DNA of 38,980 nt, from the NCBI GenBank assembly GCA_024742835.1, contig JANSXS010000031.1:1-38980 (forward strand), read 5' to 3'. The position numbers and the translations under genes were made by a program. The notes under the pieces were generated by a model that was not told the DNA's origin, made no database searches, and saw only the letters and a program-made list of their open reading frames with translations. The stretch comes from Paracoccaceae bacterium. GTDB lineage: Bacteria; Pseudomonadota; Alphaproteobacteria; Rhodobacterales; Rhodobacteraceae. Of the stretch, positions 38,229-38,980 are shown piece after piece (within the stretch, counting starts at the first letter, position 1; each line of letters opens with the position of its first letter).

Positions 38229-38834
38229 TCAGCCATCGTCCTGGTCGCCGGTGCCGTGCTCGCTGAACAGCTTGCCCTGGGTGATGAAAAAGCCGAACAC
38301 CGCCGCCGTCAGGCCGAAGGTCTTGAAATAGACCCAGATTTCCTCGGACATGCTGCGCCACACGACCTCATTCAGCGCGGCCAGCACAAGAAAGAAGATC
38401 ATGATGCGCCGCGTCAGGATCATCCAGCCAAGATCGGTCAGCGGCATCATCCCGTCCATCACATATTGCAGATAGGACCGCCCCTGCATCAGTCCGATGG
38501 CCAGCGCCCCGCCAAAGATCAGGTAGATGATCGTCGGTTTCATCTTGAAAAAGCGCGGGTCGTTGAACCACACGCTCATGCCGCCGAACACCACGATCAG
38601 CACCGCTGTCACCACCTGCATCTTCGACAGGTGCCCTGTCAGCCACCACAACGCCCCCATCGCCAGCAAGAACACCGGGATGAACCCGGCTGTCACCACG
38701 ATGAACCCGTCATACTCGGTGCCGGCGATGGTAAAGACCTCGTCCTTCAGCCAAAGATAAGCCACGAAAAACGCCAGCACCGGGCCGAATTCCAGCGCCG
38801 TCTTGATCCCCTTGTTGCCCGTTTCTTCCGCCAT
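38229..38834 (-). CDS. yciB: Septation protein A / YciB (IspZ) family
   Basis: The 201-residue inner-membrane protein has about six hydrophobic helices. Family landmarks are LEFGPVLAFFVAYLW near the start, WFNDPRFFKMKPTIIYLIFG (about 105-125) and NEVVWRSMSEEIWVYFKTFG. YciB helps keep envelope integrity and interacts with elongation and division proteins. The Shine-Dalgarno AGGAGCAGAGC before the ATG at 38834 partly overlaps the stop of the transposase fragment upstream. Confidence 0.92.
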   Translation of the reverse strand: MAEETGNKGIKTALEFGPVLAFFVAYLWLKDEVFTIAGTEYDGFIVVTAGFIPVFLLAMGALWWLTGHLSKMQVVTAVLIVVFGGMSVWFNDPRFFKMKPTIIYLIFGGALAIGLMQGRSYLQYVMDGMMPLTDLGWMILTRRIMIFFLVLAALNEVVWRSMSEEIWVYFKTFGLTAAVFGFFITQGKLFSEHGTGDQDDG

Positions 38835-38843
38835 GCTCTGCTC

Positions 38844-38980
38844 CTATGATGTTTGTCCAGCGGTTTGGCTGGAGTTTTTGATCTTGAAGGCTGTGAAGTC
38901 TTCGAAGACCCATTTGTTTTTCAATGTGTTGTAGATGATGGTCAGGAGCTTTCGCGCGGTGGCGATGATGGCTTTTCCTG
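38844..38980 (-). mobile_element. IS110-type transposase, C-terminal end
   Basis: On the minus strand the frame is open from the window edge to the TAG at 38846-38844 and reads GKAIIATARKLLTIIYNTLK, then NKWVFEDFTAF. That matches the C-terminal end of IS110-family transposases, which use a DEDD/serine mechanism and do not make target duplications of the usual kind. The tail KIKNSSQTAGQTS may be partly encoded by flanking host DNA. The N-terminal catalytic part is outside the window. The family is assigned from one short motif. Confidence 0.65.

Overview
The window is a GC-rich chromosomal segment of an alphaproteobacterium, almost certainly a member of the Rhodobacteraceae (Roseobacter/Rhodobacter group). 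The evidence is the gene families (ScfR-type XRE regulator, DUF1127 and DUF465 miniproteins, bet genes with choline sulfatase, FolE2, a metZ gene behind a SAM-II-like riboswitch), codon use rich in G/C-ending codons, and dispersed intergenic repeats of the AAAGCGTTTCGCGAAA type. I made no database search; all family names come from reading the translations.

Region 1 (1 to about 3650) is the end of an integrated element, probably phage-related. It holds the tail of a tandem pentapeptide-repeat protein, small unknown genes, a winged-helix regulator, a tyrosine integrase, and then a chain of tiny translationally coupled ORFs. The chain ends in a 23-codon leader ORF whose stop overlaps the GTG start of a host-type XRE regulator (3515-4921). 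The first ~40 codons of that regulator have element-like codon use and the rest is host-like. The element therefore seems to have integrated inside the helix-turn-helix region of the host gene and to have supplied a new 5' end, leader and probable operator. This is the most unusual part of the window.

Region 2 (5.1-12.9 kb) is an osmoprotectant module: betI, betC, a glutathione transferase gene and betA on the minus strand, with a probable BetI operator. A Tat-exported family-5 solute-binding protein diverges from it, and a DMT-type permease follows. No betB is present. Region 3 (12.9-19.5 kb) has an acyl-CoA dehydrogenase, an 8-oxoguanine-deaminase-type amidohydrolase overlapping hisN, an XRE regulator, a quinone-oxidoreductase-like enzyme convergent with a LysR regulator, and a DUF1127 miniprotein.

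Region 4 (19.6-29.8 kb) is mostly housekeeping: a Bax-inhibitor-1 protein, rpmG, a SleB-type wall hydrolase, an aberrant PPDK-like protein, and glyQ/unknown membrane protein/glyS joined by 1-nt overlaps. A ~300-bp AT-richer patch lies inside glyS. A secreted trypsin-fold protein that has lost all three catalytic residues follows.

Region 5 (29.8-39 kb) has a ThDP-dependent decarboxylase/synthase, a TrkH potassium transporter, a small DUF1127-like protein, an Ala/Pro/Lys-rich phasin-like protein, folE2, metZ with an upstream SAM-II riboswitch, an alpha/beta hydrolase, yciB, and the 3' end of an IS110-like transposase that abuts the yciB ribosome-binding site.
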